DNA of 6,290 nt. It comes from Candidatus Omnitrophota bacterium (GTDB lineage Bacteria; Omnitrophota; Koll11; Gygaellales; Profunditerraquicolaceae). The stretch lies in assembly GCA_028717765.1 (NCBI GenBank), contig JAQUNE010000089.1:1-6290 (forward strand), given 5' to 3'. The notes under the pieces were generated by a model. That model was not told where the DNA came from and made no database searches. It was given only the letters and a program-made list of their open reading frames with translations. The position numbers and the translations under genes were made by a program. Every line of letters starts with the position of its first letter. The stretch's first letter is position 1. Of this stretch, positions 5,300 through 6,290 are shown one piece after another.

Positions 5300-6290
5300 T
5301 AAATTTCAAAAAAATCAAAAATTGTTTTATCGTAGCGGAAATTTCATCTAATCATGGCCAAAGTTTCCCGCGTGCAGTTAAACTGATCAAAAAAGCAAAA
5401 GAATGCGGGGTAAATGCAGTTAAATTCCAGGCTTATACGCCAGATACCTTAACTATTAATGCTAATAATAAATACTTTCAGATCAGGCATTCTAAGTGGG
5501 GAAAGCAAGCCTTGTATCAACTTTATCAAAAAGCTTATACTCCCTGGGGATGGTTTAAGAAGCTAAAGAAGGTTGCCGATGATGCCGGGATTACATTTTT
5601 TTCTACCTCTTTCGATAAAACCGCGGTCGATTTTTTAGAGGAGTTAAATGTCCCTTTTCATAAAATCTCTTCTTTTGAATTGGTAGATTTGCCATTGATT
5701 GAATATGTTGCGAAAACAAAAAAACCACTTTTCTTATCCACCGGAATGGCTTCCATTAGCGAAATTAAAGAGGCTGTTGCCGTTGCAAAAAAAGCAGGCG
5801 CAAAGGATATTATCTTATTAAAATGTGTCAGTAATTATCCTGCCAGATTTAATGAGATGAATTTAAAGACAATACCGCATATGAAAAAGCTTTTTCAATT
5901 GCCTGTGGGGCTTTCGGACCATACCTTGGGCATTACTGTGCCCTTGGCAGCAGTCACGTTAGGGGCAATGGTAGTTGAGAAGCACTTTACTTTATCAAAA
6001 AAAATCAAAACACCTGATAGCTTCTTTTCGCTTGAACCGGGGGAAATGAAAATGCTTGTAGATAATATTAGAATAGTTGAAGAATCATTAGGAGAGGTTT
6101 GTTACGGGTTAACCAAAGCGCAGGAAAATAACTATTTTTTTAGAAGGTCAATTTTCGTAGTACAAGATATGGAAAAAGGGGAGAAGTTTAACGTAGAAAA
6201 TATAAAATCAATCCGGCCAGGGTATGGCATGGCTCCAAAATATGAAAGAGCAGTTTTAGGCAAAAGGGCAAAAAAGAGGATAAAAAGAGG
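5296..6290 (+). CDS. pseI: PseI: pseudaminic acid synthase (NeuB family), 3' end cut by window edge
   Basis: Condenses the PseG product with phosphoenolpyruvate to give pseudaminic acid; cytoplasmic, divalent-metal dependent. The frame stays open for 331 codons to the window end; the family averages about 345-350 residues, so only some 10-20 should be missing. The TIM-barrel part shows FIVAEISSNHGQ (11-22), AVKFQAYTPDTLT (41-53), STSFD (103-107), HKISSFEL (122-129), STGMAS (148-153), KCVSNYPA (176-183), and the metal-binding histidines in GLSDHT (205-210, H209) and EKHFTL (228-233, H230). The SAF (antifreeze-like) domain follows, with FRRSIFVVQDM (282-292) and IRPGYGM.P (306-314). PseI rather than sialate or legionaminate synthase is indicated by the W...LYQLYQKAYTPWGW segment (68-86) and by DSFFSLEP (241-248). 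Two positions are unusual: TPWGW where TPWEW is typical, and KIKTPD before SFFSLEP. The ATGA overlap with pseG-pseH supports its place in the operon. Confidence 0.92.
   Translation, partial: MINFKKIKNCFIVAEISSNHGQSFPRAVKLIKKAKECGVNAVKFQAYTPDTLTINANNKYFQIRHSKWGKQALYQLYQKAYTPWGWFKKLKKVADDAGITFFSTSFDKTAVDFLEELNVPFHKISSFELVDLPLIEYVAKTKKPLFLSTGMASISEIKEAVAVAKKAGAKDIILLKCVSNYPARFNEMNLKTIPHMKKLFQLPVGLSDHTLGITVPLAAVTLGAMVVEKHFTLSKKIKTPDSFFSLEPGEMKMLVDNIRIVEESLGEVCYGLTKAQENNYFFRRSIFVVQDMEKGEKFNVENIKSIRPGYGMAPKYERAVLGKRAKKRIKR

Noticed and set aside
6130..6290. The SAF-like C-terminal part of PseI as a separate gene
   Set aside because: It continues in frame from the barrel domain without a stop, and this two-domain layout is standard for NeuB-family synthases.

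Overview
The window is a tightly packed, single-strand (+) stretch of a nonulosonic acid sugar pathway, best read as pseudaminic acid (Pse) biosynthesis and activation to CMP-Pse. Six genes are present; the first and last are cut by the window edges. The DNA is moderately AT-rich and the proteins are rich in lysine and isoleucine. ATG starts, Shine-Dalgarno-like AGAGGA/GGAGAA sites and TGA, TAA and TAG stops all fit a bacterium using the standard code. Low-GC, Lys-rich proteins and compact gene packing would fit a candidate-phylum genome (for example an Omnitrophota-like lineage), but this is a weak guess; no marker gene is present.

Layout: (1) 1-707, the 3' part of a MiaB/CDKAL1-like radical SAM gene whose CxxxCxxC iron-sulfur motif sits at the window edge. 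(2) 729-1919, pseC, a PLP aminotransferase. (3) 1935-3035, a FemAB/BioF2-type double-GNAT acyltransferase. (4) 3042-3815, an SpsF-type nucleotidyltransferase in the place where pseF is expected. (5) 3812-5299, a fusion of PseG (UDP-sugar hydrolase) with a PseH-like GNAT acetyltransferase. (6) 5296-6290, pseI, a NeuB-family synthase cut a few codons before its end. Gaps between genes are 21, 15 and 6 bases, then two 4-base ATGA stop/start overlaps. I see no promoter, terminator, RNA gene, mobile element or CRISPR inside, so the window looks like the middle of one transcription unit.

How the genes work together (family knowledge): PseB, not seen here, makes the 4-keto sugar from UDP-GlcNAc. PseC aminates it at C4, PseH acetylates the new amine, PseG removes UDP, PseI condenses the free 6-deoxy-AltdiNAc with phosphoenolpyruvate to give Pse, and a PseF-type enzyme adds CMP. 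The window supplies every step after PseB if the SpsF-type protein does the CMP step. The FemAB-like protein is the unexplained member and may put a different acyl or aminoacyl group on the sugar. CMP-Pse would feed glycosylation of flagellin, another surface protein, or a surface polysaccharide; no acceptor or transferase is in view.

Points worth a second look are the PseG-PseH fusion, the FemAB-like gene, the SpsF-for-PseF replacement, the TRAM-less divergent radical SAM protein directly upstream of pseC, and unusual residues in the PseI signature. I do not see a clearly new system: this is a recognisable pathway with lineage-specific arrangements.
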